A stretch of DNA of 64,000 nucleotides. Source: Chromobotia macracanthus. Its lineage: Eukaryota; Chordata; Actinopteri; Cypriniformes; Botiidae. This document shows positions 11,883-24,409 of the stretch, in pieces (within the stretch, counting starts at the first letter, position 1; each line of letters begins with the position of its first letter). The notes below the pieces were generated by a model. That model was not told the DNA's origin and ran no database searches. It saw only the letters and a program-made list of their open reading frames with translations. Both the position numbers and the translations under genes were made by a program. The DNA is taken from assembly GCA_036877525.1 (NCBI GenBank), contig JAZGTH010000015.1, positions 5,972,001 through 6,036,000 of the forward strand, in the 5' to 3' direction.

Positions 11883-13649
11883 TTTCTGAGAATGCATGCA
11901 TATTTGCATAAGTGTTTTGGTTGATGACAACAATTTTTTACACAATTGAGTTCACAGTTATATAAAGAATACAAATTTAAATATGATGAAACTATGAATT
12001 TACCCAAATCTAGAACAATGTTAGTGCATTGTTTTGTTTTTATTATACTGTATTTGGGATAACAGCCCACTGATGTCCCATGTTGTGTATTAGGTTATGT
12101 GAAGATCTGTACAATGTTAAACACAACATATCATCCACAGCCAAAATATATTTGTTTGAAAAATGAATTGTGATTGATTGGTTTTTGTTTCATCTGATAT
12201 TACCAGATATTGCCAAGCAGGTTTATTTCATTACGTAAATGTGTAAAAAAAGTAATTAAAATTGATGAGGAGTATGAACTTTAAAACTTTTAAGAGTAAA
12301 CATGATTCATATGTTTTAATGTATATACTGTATATAATTGTACTGTAAAAAATACTGTATAAATGTATATGATTTGCAAACCATATTTTACTTTAGTATA
12401 ACTTGAACTCTCTTTATACATTGGCAAAGTTAAGAAAGGTTAAGTGTAATATTTAAATTAATTTGTTTGTTTAAATTAATTTGATTTAACAATTTGTTCA
12501 TAATGTATGATGTGTGGAATGCCAACAGAAGGTTATTTTGATAACCGTAAACTAGTCCTCTGTTTTGGCCCAGTATTTGCTGACTGCACCAACTCTCGTA
12601 TTTTGGACCAGATGGCGACACATGTTTGCAGAATACTGCAATGATGTCGCTTGGTCACGGTGACCAAGGAGACATGAAGACCACCAGCTGGTAATCAACC
12701 AGATGCCCAATCAAATCATGGAATAATAGTGAGATGCTGGGAATGTGTGTACTTGTTTCTTTATAGCAAGAAGTTTATTGACACAGTCAAATCACCCTGG
12801 GATCCCTGTTTTTTTCATAATGCATATGGGAACAAGTTAACTATACCCAGTCTGTTTGTTTAAACTGGATTTCCCTTTAATAACACAGTCACATAATGTT
12901 TGTATGTCTCATCAGAGAGATCCGCGCTCTGAACTCTGTAAGCCATCTTTCGATCCATCATCTCCCCCAACACCTGTTCATTTCTCCTGCATGTTCATGA
13001 TAAATATTTTCTTTTTTTACCCACTGTTGCTCATTCATCCATCTCTTTGTTTCTGCTCCCTCGCTCTCTCATTCTCCACACTGGGTGTCAGGGCTGAAAG
13101 GTCTGAGTGTGCGGTTGTTAGCTGGTGCCCTTTGCAGAGCAGCAGGGTTCTGGTCCATCTGCCCATTTCTGCTCTTTACCCCATCTACTGTCAGAAAGCA
13201 ATGCACTCCAGATGCAACTGCTGTGACTGCTGAGCCTTCTGAGCCAAAATGGCTGCCAAACCCCCGAGCCCTTGACGGAAGTTGATTCAGAAAATGATCC
13301 AAGACCAGATTACTATATGCAAACTTTGAGATGCATGAAACTAATCTAAGACCACTGGAGAAGGTGGTTTTGTCTTCATGTGACTGTGGAACTATGACAG
13401 CCTTGGCAGATGCACATGGCTACATCATATTCTTTGTGGTGGATGATGAAGGCAGGCTCAAAAGTACACCGTTTTCGTCACAGCTTTTTGAAATGCAGGA
13501 ATGATTTCATCGGAGATGACAGGATAGTCTGGCTTTGGCTTGCCAATGTTGTTCTAGCACCTGATGGCTAAATGCTATGTGTATCAAGCATTATAAAGGC
13601 TGGACCTTAAAAGCAAAACTATTTAGGAGGGAGATCTGGGATTTGTATG

Positions 13650-13925
13650 TGTGTCTGTGTGTGTTCTTGTATTTCTACCATCCTGGGGATAAGTCACACA
13701 CACACCTATATTGTGGGGACCAGCCAGCGGTCCAAACAAGGGAAATTGATTATTAAACATACTAAATGATGCTTATTTGAAAATGCAAAAAGGTTTCTGT
13801 GATGGTTCGGTTTAGGGGTAGGGTGATGGTTAGGGGATAGAATATACAGTTTGTACAGTATAAAAGTTATTGTCTATAAAAGGCCCCACAAAGCATAGAT
13901 AACGTGTATGTATGTGTGTGTGTGA
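13650..13925 (+). repeat. TTTGTACAGTATAAAA dispersed repeat, copy A
   Basis: Bounded by GT-rich simple sequence. It contains TTCTGTGATGGTTCGGTTTA, GGGGTAGGGTGATGG, CAGTTTGTACAGTATAAAA and a closing GGCCCCACAAAGCATAG. The same series of blocks recurs at 20745-21066. Abundant in fish genomes by recollection; I cannot assign its class. Confidence 0.7.
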
Positions 13926-14393
13926 ATTGCACAGTGCCACCGTTCAATGTGAGCTTGGTAAGGCAGCAGTTTAATTGCTCCATCCACTTGTGTACACACG
14001 GCATGACACATATTCTCCATGATTAAAAGAATTCAAAGATAACTTTCTCCACTCAAGCAGCTTTTAACTGGGATGCCAGTGAACTCATCTGAGCCGAGTG
14101 TCCTTCCTTTTTAATTCTCCAACAACATCTACTGCCAAGAATAGACATTAAACACCCCTCTCATTCACACAGCTATATTTACATCTAGAAGGCAGGTCCA
14201 CATTATTACAATGCACAGTCTGGTAGTATACAGCCAGCAGCCCTGTTCCGCCTCTTTAAAGCGAAAATATTTGAAGCTGTGCATAAATCTTGACAACTGA
14301 CTTGTAAAGCCAATAAGTCTTTATAAATCTGCTTCCCCTCCTCCATCTACTGTAATCTCTGCCACCCCTCAGTCAACAGTTCTTAGTGGTGTC

Positions 14394-14693
14394 CTAGGTA
14401 ACAAGGAACATTCTCAGAACATTGTCAAATGTTCTCTAAAAATTCTCTTAATGTTATCATAAACGTTCTTGCAGTAACGTTAGTACAACATTTTTTAATT
14501 GTTCTTAGTTGTTGTTAAGTTTCTGTGGAACATTTTAAGATGTAAGATGTAAAAATTTGAATAATGTTCTTAAAGCTAAGCAAGAACTGGACATTCATTG
14601 AACATTCCTTGAACATTCCAAAAACATTTTTAACATTTTTGTTACTTAAAGGAATCGTTAAGGAAACATTCTTACAACCTAAAATTGTTAGCA
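14394..14693 (+). repeat. CCCAGCTAAC-family element, copy 5
   Basis: Degraded left end CCTAGGTAACAAGGAACATT, then CTTGCAGTAACGTTAGTAC, a repeated CATTCCTTGAACATTCC and the right end TTACAACCTAAAATTGTTAG. More diverged than other copies. Confidence 0.75.
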
Positions 14694-15042
14694 AGGGTAG
14701 TGGTGCCTGAAGACCCAGACTCAGAGAGAATCTGCTCTTTTTGAACATTTTGTGGGCTATAATTTTTGGTAAAAATCTTCAAAAAAAGATTGAACCATGG
14801 TCAAATGTGTTAAACGGAGCTGAATATTAGTCTCTTATTGGTAGCTAAAAGCAAAATTACTGTACATTAGTCACAATGTTTAATAAGCAAACACAAGGGC
14901 TGAGTTTTCTGTATTTTTCTTTTGTTTTCTAGTTTTCTTGTTTTTTTGTTTGTTGATTCTGTTTGGGAATACTGTGAATTTATTAAAACCCTCATTACAT
15001 CGTCTGTAATTTATCGTCTATAAAATGTAAACTACATTTACT

Positions 15043-15150
15043 TTTATGCATTTGGCAGATGCTTTAAAGGTAACCTATACATTTGATCAGTATATGTTTT
15101 CTGGAAATCGAACCCATGGCCTTTGCACTGCAAACCAAATGCTACAGAAA
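15043..15150 (-). repeat. tRNA-derived SINE, minus strand, partial
   Basis: ACATTTACTTTTATGCATTT, GGCAGATGC and, further on, GGAAATCGAACCCATGGCC are the reverse complements of the SINE tail (GTCTGCCAAATGCATAAATG) and of a box-B region (GGTTCGATTCC). The 5' head is degenerate. Same family as 51931-52080. Confidence 0.7.
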
Positions 15151-16044
15151 TAACTATTTTAACTTTTTTTTAACAAATTTAGCACTGATTCAGTCAATAT
15201 TTTTTACATATTTATACACAAGCTAAAAGTGTATATGAATAAGGTGTGTATAAATGCATAAATATGCATATATAGTTGGAAATGTGTCGGCCCTCCAGTC
15301 TTTCATTCCCTTCCATCACCTTTCACATCACACACTCTTACCGTAATGACATGTAGAAGTCAATAGATCTCTCCCCAACAATCAGTGCGTGCAACCAATG
15401 TAAAGAAGCCAGGAATAATGAGACAGAGATTTTAATAAAGCACAGTATTTCCCCAGTGAGGCACCTGGTTTGTTCATTTAATTTCATATAGCTGACATTC
15501 ATTCCACATTAACACTCTAAAATACTGTTACCTGATTTCAGAGCTAAGCCAGTGCTGACAGCCATTTAATTTGCCCTGGGAAAACTCTTGGAAAAAATGC
15601 CTATTAATTATAGGAATCAATCAGAGAGCTCTTGGCCAAATGGCTATGCCCATTCCAAATGGATGAGAGGACCAATCGATGGATCCACAACGCTGCCTCC
15701 TTTAAATCCCATGAATCAGCATCTGTTTGTAAGCTGGAACATCAGGATGTCGTTTCATGAATAAGAGCAAGTGATGGAGTCAACAGTGACTAACAGACGT
15801 TTTTTGTCAAATTGTTAGAAATGACATAAAGAAGACGCTTGTCCTCAGATTTATGATAGCAGACTGAGGCCTGTTGGTGGTACATGAGGTTATCAGAATG
15901 TGCTGCTTTAAGGCTGTGTGACACTCGTTTGCACCGACGAGTTTGGTGGACACAGTAAATGAGCAATAAAGTCAGAACTGAGGACATATTACTAGTTTAT
16001 CTGGTGTTCATCTAATGCTTGTGAGTGCTATGGATCAACAGATT

Positions 16045-16347
16045 CCCAGCTAACTGGGAATGTTCTCAGAATGTTCGATAACGTTCTCTGAAAGTTCTCT
16101 CAGTTATCAAATGCGGTTATCGTGCAGTAACGTTTATAATGTTGTACATCATATATATCACAAACATTATTCTTAGTGCAACATTTTTAAAATGTTACAG
16201 AATGAAAAAATGGTTGAATAATGTTCTTAAAACTAAGCAATAACATTAATACTACATCTAAAAAACTGGACATCCTAGAACTTTCAAAATAAAATTTTAC
16301 TCAATGGAAATGTTAGGGAAATGTTTTTACAATCTAAACTTGCTGGG
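16045..16347 (+). repeat. CCCAGCTAAC-family element, copy 6 (both ends)
   Basis: Both termini are present: CCCAGCTAACTGGGAATG at the left and CAATCTAAACTTGCTGGG at the right. Flanks are ...GATT and TTTGG..., with no clear target-site duplication beyond TT. Confidence 0.82.
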
Positions 16348-17324
16348 TTTGGCCTGCTGTTGTTACTTAATTTAAGATAATGCACAGTAGACATACTGTA
16401 AACAGCTGCCTATATTTACTTAGATAACATGAGGCAGAGAGAGTTGTGATTGTGGGCTAAATAAACTCATTCGTTTTAAGGCTTTGTTTAAAAGTGCATT
16501 AAAATAATTCTATTCTCATGTTGTCTTGTGTTGTTTTCCAGAATTTGCTCATTCAGACAGGACTGTAAATGAGCAATCTCAAGTGACATTCTTGTGGTTT
16601 TGATAAATGGTTCCAAACTTTTTTCGCTACATTTTTTGAGACGGTGCCTTGTTGACACCCACTGTGCAGCCCACTTCACTTACACTAATTGTTTTTCACA
16701 ACTTGAGCTACACAATCAGTGTCACAATTTGTAGACATAAGATGGTTCATTACACTGAGCTATGTGTCCATAATAAGCATTATGCCATTCTGTGGTCCAG
16801 CAAAGCTCTTATGTACACACTTTAATGAAAAAATAAGCTGTAGGAGTCCTACATTAGGGAGGGTTTTTTTAATCACTGAGACACTATTCAAGATATTTCC
16901 TGCTAATATCAGCTTGCTAGATCTTTGTTGTCTGCATTTCGTATTTGCAAGTGTATTTACATAAAAATAATGTAAAACATCTAAAATAATGTATTGAAAT
17001 ATATGTAAATTGTAGTATAAACAAACATTTCTCTTGTGTTTTTTCATAGGTCAGAAAACATACTTTACACTGGTGGCTCTCCATGTTTTGCTTCTAGTCC
17101 CAGATTTTATGTTCGATATTAATGCTGGTCGTTCTTTACGCAAAACAAATGTGTGATTCTCAGCATAGCGACAAGCAGCGATATAGTGTGCATATATTCG
17201 ACCTTGCATTAGCATAAAATGTCTGCGGTTACAGTTGGTTTCTTTTTCAGAGCAGTTACTGCAGTCGCTGAGCAAAAGTTTGATAATTCTGCTGAACATG
17301 TTTTATTTCATGAACAATTAAGCA

Positions 17325-17410
17325 TTGGTGGTTCGGTGGTAGTCAATGCAACATAGGTTTTTGGTATGGGTTAAATGCAGAGGTCACATTTCAAATAAGG
17401 GTTACCATAC
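17325..17410 (-). repeat. Dispersed repeat fragment (same family as 35085-35335)
   Basis: ATGGGTTAAATGCAGAGGTC followed by GGTTACCATACATTGACAAA is the reverse complement of the 5' part of the longer copy at 35085. Only about 85 bases remain. Confidence 0.6.
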
Positions 17411-18171
17411 ATTGACAAATACGTCAGTTTAAGATTATAGGCCAGCTACCTAAAAATAGCGCACACATTTGAAGGTAACTCTATCGTCCCCTTGAGGTTT
17501 GTTGCTGCAGTACTTCAAAGGTGACCGTCAACTTACGTTGTGTTGACCAAGCATTCCTGGTATGCATTTGCAAACTTATATTTGTCCTCCATGTACAAGA
17601 TATATATATATTCAAGGCCATTATATCTGGATAAGAGATGGTCCCATAATGTAGCTTCCCAGGAGTATACTCAACGGTCCAGCAGTAATGGTCAAACGAA
17701 GGGTGGGAACATAAGAACAAGCATTCATTTTGAGTGTAGTCAGCATGATAGGAAGCCCTGCTGGGAATGTGAAAGAACAACCTTCCATTTACTTTTTGAT
17801 TTGATAGCCACTTTGTTTAACAAATATCACTGGTACACACTTGCATGAAATGAATGCCAGCATATGCATCATTGCACTGAGGCCCCACTGCAAAAAGACA
17901 AATAGTTTTTAAAGGCAGGCAGGCAGGCACTGTTATTGCCCAAGAAGAGAAAGGTGTCAAAAAAGCCTGAGTGTTGCACAAAGCAGAGCTCTCATGCACC
18001 ATGAGTGTTCTTTAAGCCTAAAAGAACTGTCACTTTTATCTCAGCATGTAGCGAATTTCATGGTTAGGCCTTTTTTAAAACATTAAATAACAGGTGCTTC
18101 TAGGCCAAATTGTTAAAAGGCATCAACTCGTGGGGATGTGTAATGGAAATGCATAATTTAAACACATTTTC

Positions 18172-18557
18172 TTAAAGCAATAGTTCACCAAAAAATGAGA
18201 ATTCTGTCATGGCTTTACTCAGCCTCATGTTACTTCAAATGCGTGAATATCCTGGCCAGTCTTTTACATATAATGAAAATGAATGAGTTTCTGAGGCTGT
18301 CAAGCTCTAAAATGACTAAAAAGGCAGTAGAAATATATTCCAAAGTGGTCTACCTTTATAGTCAAAATCTTCCATACGATAGCTGGAGGATGTGTGAGGA
18401 AAAGACTGAAACTAAAGTCATTCACGTTCATTATAATAAAACAAGATATTCCTCAAAAATTCAGCTTTTGTGTTCCATAGAAAAAAGAAAGTCATATGAG
18501 TTTGGTCATGAGTAAATAGTGACAGAATTTTAATTTTCGAATGAACAATTCCTTTAA
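18172..18557 (+). repeat. TTAAAGGGATAGTT-type DNA element, longer copy
   Basis: Left end CTTAAAGCAATAGTTCACC, then AATTCTGTCATGGCTTTACT, and the right end AATGAACAATTCCTTTAA. The internal order (TTCTGTCAT, TGTTCCATAGAAAAAAGAAAG, GTGACAGAATTTT) makes it largely palindromic at the ends. A ~106-codon open frame inside is not a gene. Confidence 0.75.
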
Positions 18558-19359
18558 CTTCACCTGGTTCATCAGGCTTTTCCCTATTTCATTACAATTC
18601 GGCCATCTGCCCATTATCTCCCGAGTGGCACCTGCAGCGAGCCCTGAGTACGCATCACAATGTGTAAGTGCATGCGCCAGCTGAACAAGGAGCAGCAGGC
18701 ATTTAGCGTGCCACTCGAACTGATGGTCATTGGCACTGATTATTACATTATGGCCAGAAGATGGCTGTGTGATGACAGAGGTGATTTTTGTGTATCACGT
18801 TCACCGACACCACTGATTATAATCCAGTGCTAAAGACCGGTACCTTATAAGAGTCACAGAGCTGTTTCTCTCTTAGACCTGTCATTTAGATAATGAGATG
18901 AGAGCAATGGGCATTGTGAAGTGAGGAAATGGATGCGCTCTAATACATGTGGTGGAAATCTCGCCTGGTCTTCGACCTTGGCTGTTGCATTGTAATGTAT
19001 TTTTAGGACAGAATGCATTTTTCACTTAAAATAATAACATGATTTTGTGTCATGGATCTGGAGTGTCATGGAGTGGAATAATTCACTTTCAAAAAAGATC
19101 TCAGTGCCCTTGATAGTCTGACTAATAGGTGTCAGTATGCAGCGTGCACAAGAAGGGCAGGTGAGTTTCCATGTTAATTCATTGTTTGTTCACGACCGTG
19201 TCAGTTAACAGGCACAGTTTAAGCACCTTGGCTTTACGAATATCATAAGTTGTGTGTGCAATCTTCCTTGAACATAGAGAGATTAAAGTAGGAAGGAAAG
19301 ATGCAAGAAGGGTTTTGAAAGAATTGGGTGAGTGGGTTGAGAAATACAGATGGCACAAT

Positions 19360-19683
19360 CCCAGCTAACCATTTTAGGTTGTAAGAACGTTTCCCTAATG
19401 TTTCTATTAAGTAGCAAAAACATTAAAAATGTTATTTTAAAAGTTCTAAGAACATTTAGAACATCCAGTTTTTAGATGGTGTATTAACACTGTTTGGTTT
19501 TAAGAACATTATTCAAACAGTTTTAAAACATTTCACTTATTACTTAAGAATAATATATTTTTCATATATGATATTTAACGTTTAAAAGTTATATTTACGT
19601 TACTGCAAAAAACGTTTTTAATAACTTTAGAGAATTTTTAGAGAATGTTAGCCAAGGTTCTAAGAACCTTCCCTGTTAGCTGG
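19360..19683 (-). repeat. CCCAGCTAAC-family element, copy 7 (full length, minus strand)
   Basis: Read on the plus strand it starts CCCAGCTAACCATTTTAGGT (the right end of the family, inverted) and ends AACCTTCCCTGTTAGCTGG. It shows that the shared terminal inverted repeat is about CCCAGCTAAC. Confidence 0.85.
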
Positions 19684-20744
19684 AAATACAGGTGCCGCAA
19701 TATCTGTGTGTACAGTAATGTTGATGTTGTGTGTCTGTGAGTGAGTGTGTGAGAGAGAGAGACTGTACACCACAGCGGTGTAGTTTTCTGCTTTGATCTG
19801 TTCACTTGTCCCACATTAAGAGGTTAAAGCCTTTTATCCACACAAACATACACACATAAGCACAAAGACCTACTTGGCTTCTGGAGACGCAATGGGTCTC
19901 TTAAAGTTTCAGGCTTTTTGTCTGCTTGTGTGTGTAATTTATATAGAATTAGTCAAGCATATAATCACTAAGGAGACATACCCCTCCCCAGCCTCCACCT
20001 ACCCAAAAACAAAAAGCACTCCAACCGGATAGCAGAAGAACAATAGCAATGCCCTTTCATGTGTCAGCTTATGTTTGTGTGTCTGTGTGTGAGCCCCTGA
20101 GATACAGCATCGTTTCACAGTATACAGTAACTCCCACGTGAGAGAAAAGGGGATATTGATTGCTTTGAACTGCAGAAATTTCTCCCTTGTATCGTTTCAT
20201 CTCTCTCTATCTCTCTCTTATTGTTGACCTTGTAAAAACGCCTTTTCCCCAGGTTGGAAATGAGTTGTCCAAATTCAATCTGGATGCTGACAGGCAATGT
20301 TTGGATATAACAGACTGGGATGGAGGCGGGCAGGCCAAGGCATTGTTGCATCACAATGGCTTTACAAGCTTTTAAGCATTGTGGAGTAGATGCCACGCTA
20401 CTCTAAACACTGCCATCTGCTGTACACAATAGTACTGCCGTCTTATCACCACAGAATATAGTTTGAGGCTGGTATACACATGTGCTGGTTTCTTCGCTAC
20501 ATGGAGAGTTGCAACTTGTTGGTCACACCATACATTTATCATTGCGTGTAAACAGAAAACTGCTTTCATCTCAATCTACCTCTGTCTTTCTGTCCATCTG
20601 TTTTGCTGGTGTTTTGGTGATCTATATGGATTCTCAAGGCTTTGAATGATTCTGTCTGATTCAGTTGTGCTCAGCTGTGTACTTCCTCTATTCCTCGAGC
20701 AGTTCATCTTTATCTTTGTCCTTCAGTGTGTGTGGGGGGGGGTG

Positions 20745-21066
20745 TTTGTGCGTGTGTGTGTGTGTGCATGTGTACTGGTATTTACTGCATTATGGAGACC
20801 AAATGTCTCCACAAGTATAGTAATACCAGTAAATTCTGACATTGTGAGGACATTTCTGGCCCCGTAAAGATAAATCATACAGAATGATCTTTTTTGAATA
20901 TCTAAAATAGCAGAAATTTTTCTGTGATGGTTAGGTTTAGGGGTAGGGTTATTGTTGGGGGGGAGAATACACGGTTTGTACAGTATAAAAAAACAATATG
21001 TCTATGGAATGTCCCCATAAAACATAAAAACTCAACTTGTTTGTGTGTGTGTGTGTGTGTGTGTGT
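20745..21066 (+). repeat. TTTGTACAGTATAAAA dispersed repeat, copy B, with (GT)n
   Basis: Starts in GT-rich sequence, contains ATTATGGAGACCAAATGTC, TTCTGTGATGGTTAGGTTTA, GGGGTAGGGTTATTG, CGGTTTGTACAGTATAAAA and AATGTCCCCATAAAACATA, and ends in a (GT)n tract at 21041-21066. Same order of blocks as 13650-13925. Confidence 0.75.
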
Positions 21067-22210
21067 TTGCTCCTGCAGGTTCCCGCAGCTTCTCGTCAGC
21101 ATATGTAGTCGTTCTGCTGAACAGAGCACTTTGAGTTCCTCTGTAAGACAATATGCAGCCATAGCTGAGGCATATGCATTATAGATTACTGCTCATAAAC
21201 ACAGAGAGAAAGAGAGGCTGGGAGAGGATTATTTTTGAGGAGTTTAGTAAAACTTGGAAATTTTTCCCATTATTTGCATTGGGTATTTAAACTTGTATGG
21301 AAGACTGAGGAACTGAATCTTTTGGAAATAATAAGCTGATTATGCACTGATTTATTTAAAATGTTGAATGAAGTAATTATCTCTTACTGAAAATTTGAGA
21401 AACTGCAGTTTTTGTTAGTATGTGGATGAGCATATATAAGAGAACTATTCACTCGATTATGTATGTGTGTTTATGATAATAGAGAAGAAGCTGGTTTTGT
21501 CAGCTTTTTGTCATTTGTAATTATATAGTTTGTTGAGAGATGACAGGAAATTATACATTATTAGGGGAAACAGAATCAGGAGACGTTGCAACCCAGACTC
21601 AAACTTGTATTGTCCATGCCACAGCTCAGTGGAGTGGAGCATAAGTGTTAAAAGTAATATATGAATATATTAAACAGGGCAACATGTGATATTTCTATAG
21701 GGGAAAAATTCTTTGGTTGAGTTATTCATTTGATATCAGTAGTTAGGACCTTTGAGGTCTATATAAATGTTACGTCATGATTAAGCAGGCAATGCGATCA
21801 TATTCATCATATTTCTTAGCTGTGCTGCCAGGCAAAAGTCTGTGCTGAACTCAGAGACCTCCACCAAACTGACCAGATATAGAACCCTCTAATTCTGAGT
21901 TCTAAAATTAACTAATAACATGCAATTATCAGAGTGAAAAATAGATTCTGTGCAGATTCTAGATGAAAGATGCTGTTGTGGTGGGTGACGATTTAGACAA
22001 CAATTCTGGAACAGTGAGTGCCTAGGGTGGAATAAACTAATCCACAGGTGTGTTGTAGCCAGATAAACAGAAGCGGTAATGCTATTCATGAGACAACACG
22101 CATACATTCCCTGTCCATCTCCTCTCTTCTTATCAAAAACACAAACTGTGACCACACAATTATCAGTTTTTAATTAAACAAACATCAACAAACTGTACAA
22201 CGTGAGTGCT

Positions 22211-22228
22211 AGAGAGAGAGAGAGAGAG
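22211..22228. repeat. (GA)n microsatellite
   Basis: Nine consecutive GA units, in otherwise unique sequence. Confidence 0.85.
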
Positions 22229-22327
22229 TATGCCCAGGGGAGTTTGTGTATGTGTGTGTGTATATTTTGACAAACATATACTTATAGGTGACATGACATC
22301 ATAGTTTGCGAGCATGGGCACCTGGAC

Positions 22328-22616
22328 TTCCATTAGGTAACAAAAACGTTAAAAATGTTATTTTAAGTTCTAGTAATGTTCAAAATGTCCATTTTTAGAC
22401 ATTCTATTAAAGCTATTGATTGGTTATAAGAAAGTTATTTAAACATTTTTTAAATCTGTAACATTTCAAAACATTCCACTAACTACTTAGGAATAATGTT
22501 TTTGATATATATGATATATAACATTAAAAAACATTCTACTAAAGTTACTGCAAGAACTTTGAGAGAACTTTTATAGAACGTTAGCCAACACTCTAGGAAC
22601 ATTCCCTGTTAGCTGA
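22328..22616 (-). repeat. CCCAGCTAAC-family element, copy 8
   Basis: Minus-strand copy missing its extreme right terminus. It starts CCATTAGGTAACAAAAACG and ends GGAACATTCCCTGTTAGCT. Landmarks TTAAGTTCTAGTAATGTTC and CATTCTATTAAAGCTATTG are in register with copy 7. Confidence 0.8.
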
Positions 22617-23989
22617 GTCATGGGGGAAGCATAGTGACTTCAAATGACAATAATTTGCTCTTTAAGTATGGGTCACCATCCCAGCGATGTCATTACGGCA
22701 GACATGATTTCAGAAAATCAACCTGTCAGATGATGTGCGAGAGAGTGAGCAAGACAAAGAAGTACAGAGAATGACGGCCATATCAAGAGCTGAGTCCTTG
22801 ACTGAACTGCAAAAGTGCTGACATAGGGTGCCACCCCTGAAGAGTCTATCCGTCTGCCTGAATCGCAACTGAGATAAACTAGCTTTTGGTCCATAATGAC
22901 TGAGTAAATGTGGCATCTCGGTGATAAAACATGACGTGCAGCTACAACATGCAGGAGTGAGTGATTTCAGCCTCAAAACTTCATTATGAACCCAAGGACA
23001 CACTCACAGCTGGGCACGTACCTCCTCACCCTAGGCCTACACACCCAAACATCCCTGCCAGCTTGTTCTGACAGCCCTGACAGAAGAGTGGGTCGCAAGT
23101 CATGCGGCCAGCCATAAAATACAATAAACCTGCCACTGAAATGTATAGAATTAATCTTTCTTGGTCTCTTATTTCATCCAGGGCTTGCAGCCAAGTGAAA
23201 CAGGCGGCGGTGTCTTTACTGAGAAAAAGGCAAAGAGGAAAATGTTATTGCTCAGAGGTTATTCTTTCATACAGTCGCTCATGGGACTTAATGGAGATCA
23301 CTGTTATGTTTGACTGGCAATTTTGGTTCAGGTGTTTCTCATAAAATTCCTCTGAAAATCAGTAAATCAATCAATAAATAAGAAACACATGAACTGTAAC
23401 TTTTTATGTGAATGCAGCCATACTATTTAAGTCACATGCTTAAGCGTTAACTGGAGAGAGGCATGTAACCTTACCTCCATCTCTCAATTTTACTGAAATA
23501 ATTATTTATTTATTAATAAACGTTTTCTTTACATTTTAGATGTCCTGCTATAAAAAAATAGCCTGCAATCATACATCAAAACTAGATGGCTGCACACAAC
23601 AAATATGATTTTGGCTGAGTTGGTTATTACCTGTGGAAGAAAGGTTGAAATGCTTTTCTCTTTTTCTTTAAAAGTTAATGTTTCTAGTCATACACTGCAG
23701 AATGTTTTCACGCAGGTTACTCTGCTATTTTGATAAGCAGGAAGGTAAAACGTTCTGCCTGGATGAGCACTGAACATCTTAGTAAAGCTCCTCAGAGGTT
23801 TACCCCAGGCGTCAGATAACGGTGCCTGCACATTTTTCGGCTTATTTTCAATCGTGTTTTTGTAACCAATAAATAAACTAGATTTGAAGTCAGTCAAAAC
23901 CTTTGTAAACACCAAGTAACAAAGTTACTTTATTGTTAGTAAACGAAAACTAAGTTAAAGTATAAAGGCAATTTCGGAGAGGCTGGCAA

Positions 23990-24237
23990 TAGCAAGCTTG
24001 CTTTAAAAGCGCAAGATCCCGCTCTTCCTTCAGCGTGACCTCCAAAGCCCGTTGTTTGACAGGCATGTAGGACATCCTATCGCAATGATAGGACCGCATG
24101 CAATGATTGGACAACATTGTATGGTCCTGTACCGTCCGCAGAAGATATAAAAATATTTAAATACATTTTGCCCGCCTTACATAGTGATTGCTAACAGGTT
24201 GTAAAGAGACTTAAAAAACTTTTTGGGGAAGAATGCC
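23990..24237 (-). repeat. Dispersed repeat upstream of dgat1 (pair of 46428-46694)
   Basis: Inverted relative to the copy in slc45a4 intron 1. Matching blocks (read here) include GCAAGCTTGCTTTAAAAGCG, CAAGATCCCGCTCTTCCTTC, CCTCCAAAGCC, TAGTGATTGCTAACAGGTTG and AAGAGACTTAAAAAACTTTT. About 250 bp with no coding capacity. It ends about 480 bases before the dgat1 start codon, immediately upstream of the CpG-rich promoter. Confidence 0.75.
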
Positions 24238-24409
24238 TCGGTATTAGTCACACAAACCAAACCTACCAACTAATACGTGTGGTGTTAGCTTCAAATAAAT
24301 GCATTAGGGTGTGTGAAAGAGAAAACAAAGGTTATTCTGGTCAATGTTTGTAAGAGATGTGCTTTAGTGGGATCACAAGTTGAGCTTTATGACAGCCTAG
24401 GGTTGCACT

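Larger units (their letters stand above)
1..24409. other. Repeat-rich intergenic region, no supported gene
   Basis: Both strands were read for exons with recognisable protein families and splice signals, and none was found. Open frames here are short, often start without ATG, and many come from one repeat family (peptides like LTGNVLRML or NRECSQN recur because the CCCAGCTAAC element is repeated). What the region does hold is listed separately: eight copies of that element, two TTAAAGGGATAGTT elements, a SINE, two copies of a TTTGTACAGTATAAAA repeat, microsatellites and a few weak candidates. The stretches between repeats are AT-rich unique sequence in which I see nothing definable. It may contain enhancers or non-coding RNA exons that cannot be recognised from one sequence. 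Confidence 0.6.

Noticed and set aside
6261..22228. CRISPR array or regulatory repeat array
   Set aside because: The short tandem repeats are ordinary microsatellites without unique spacers, in a vertebrate genome.
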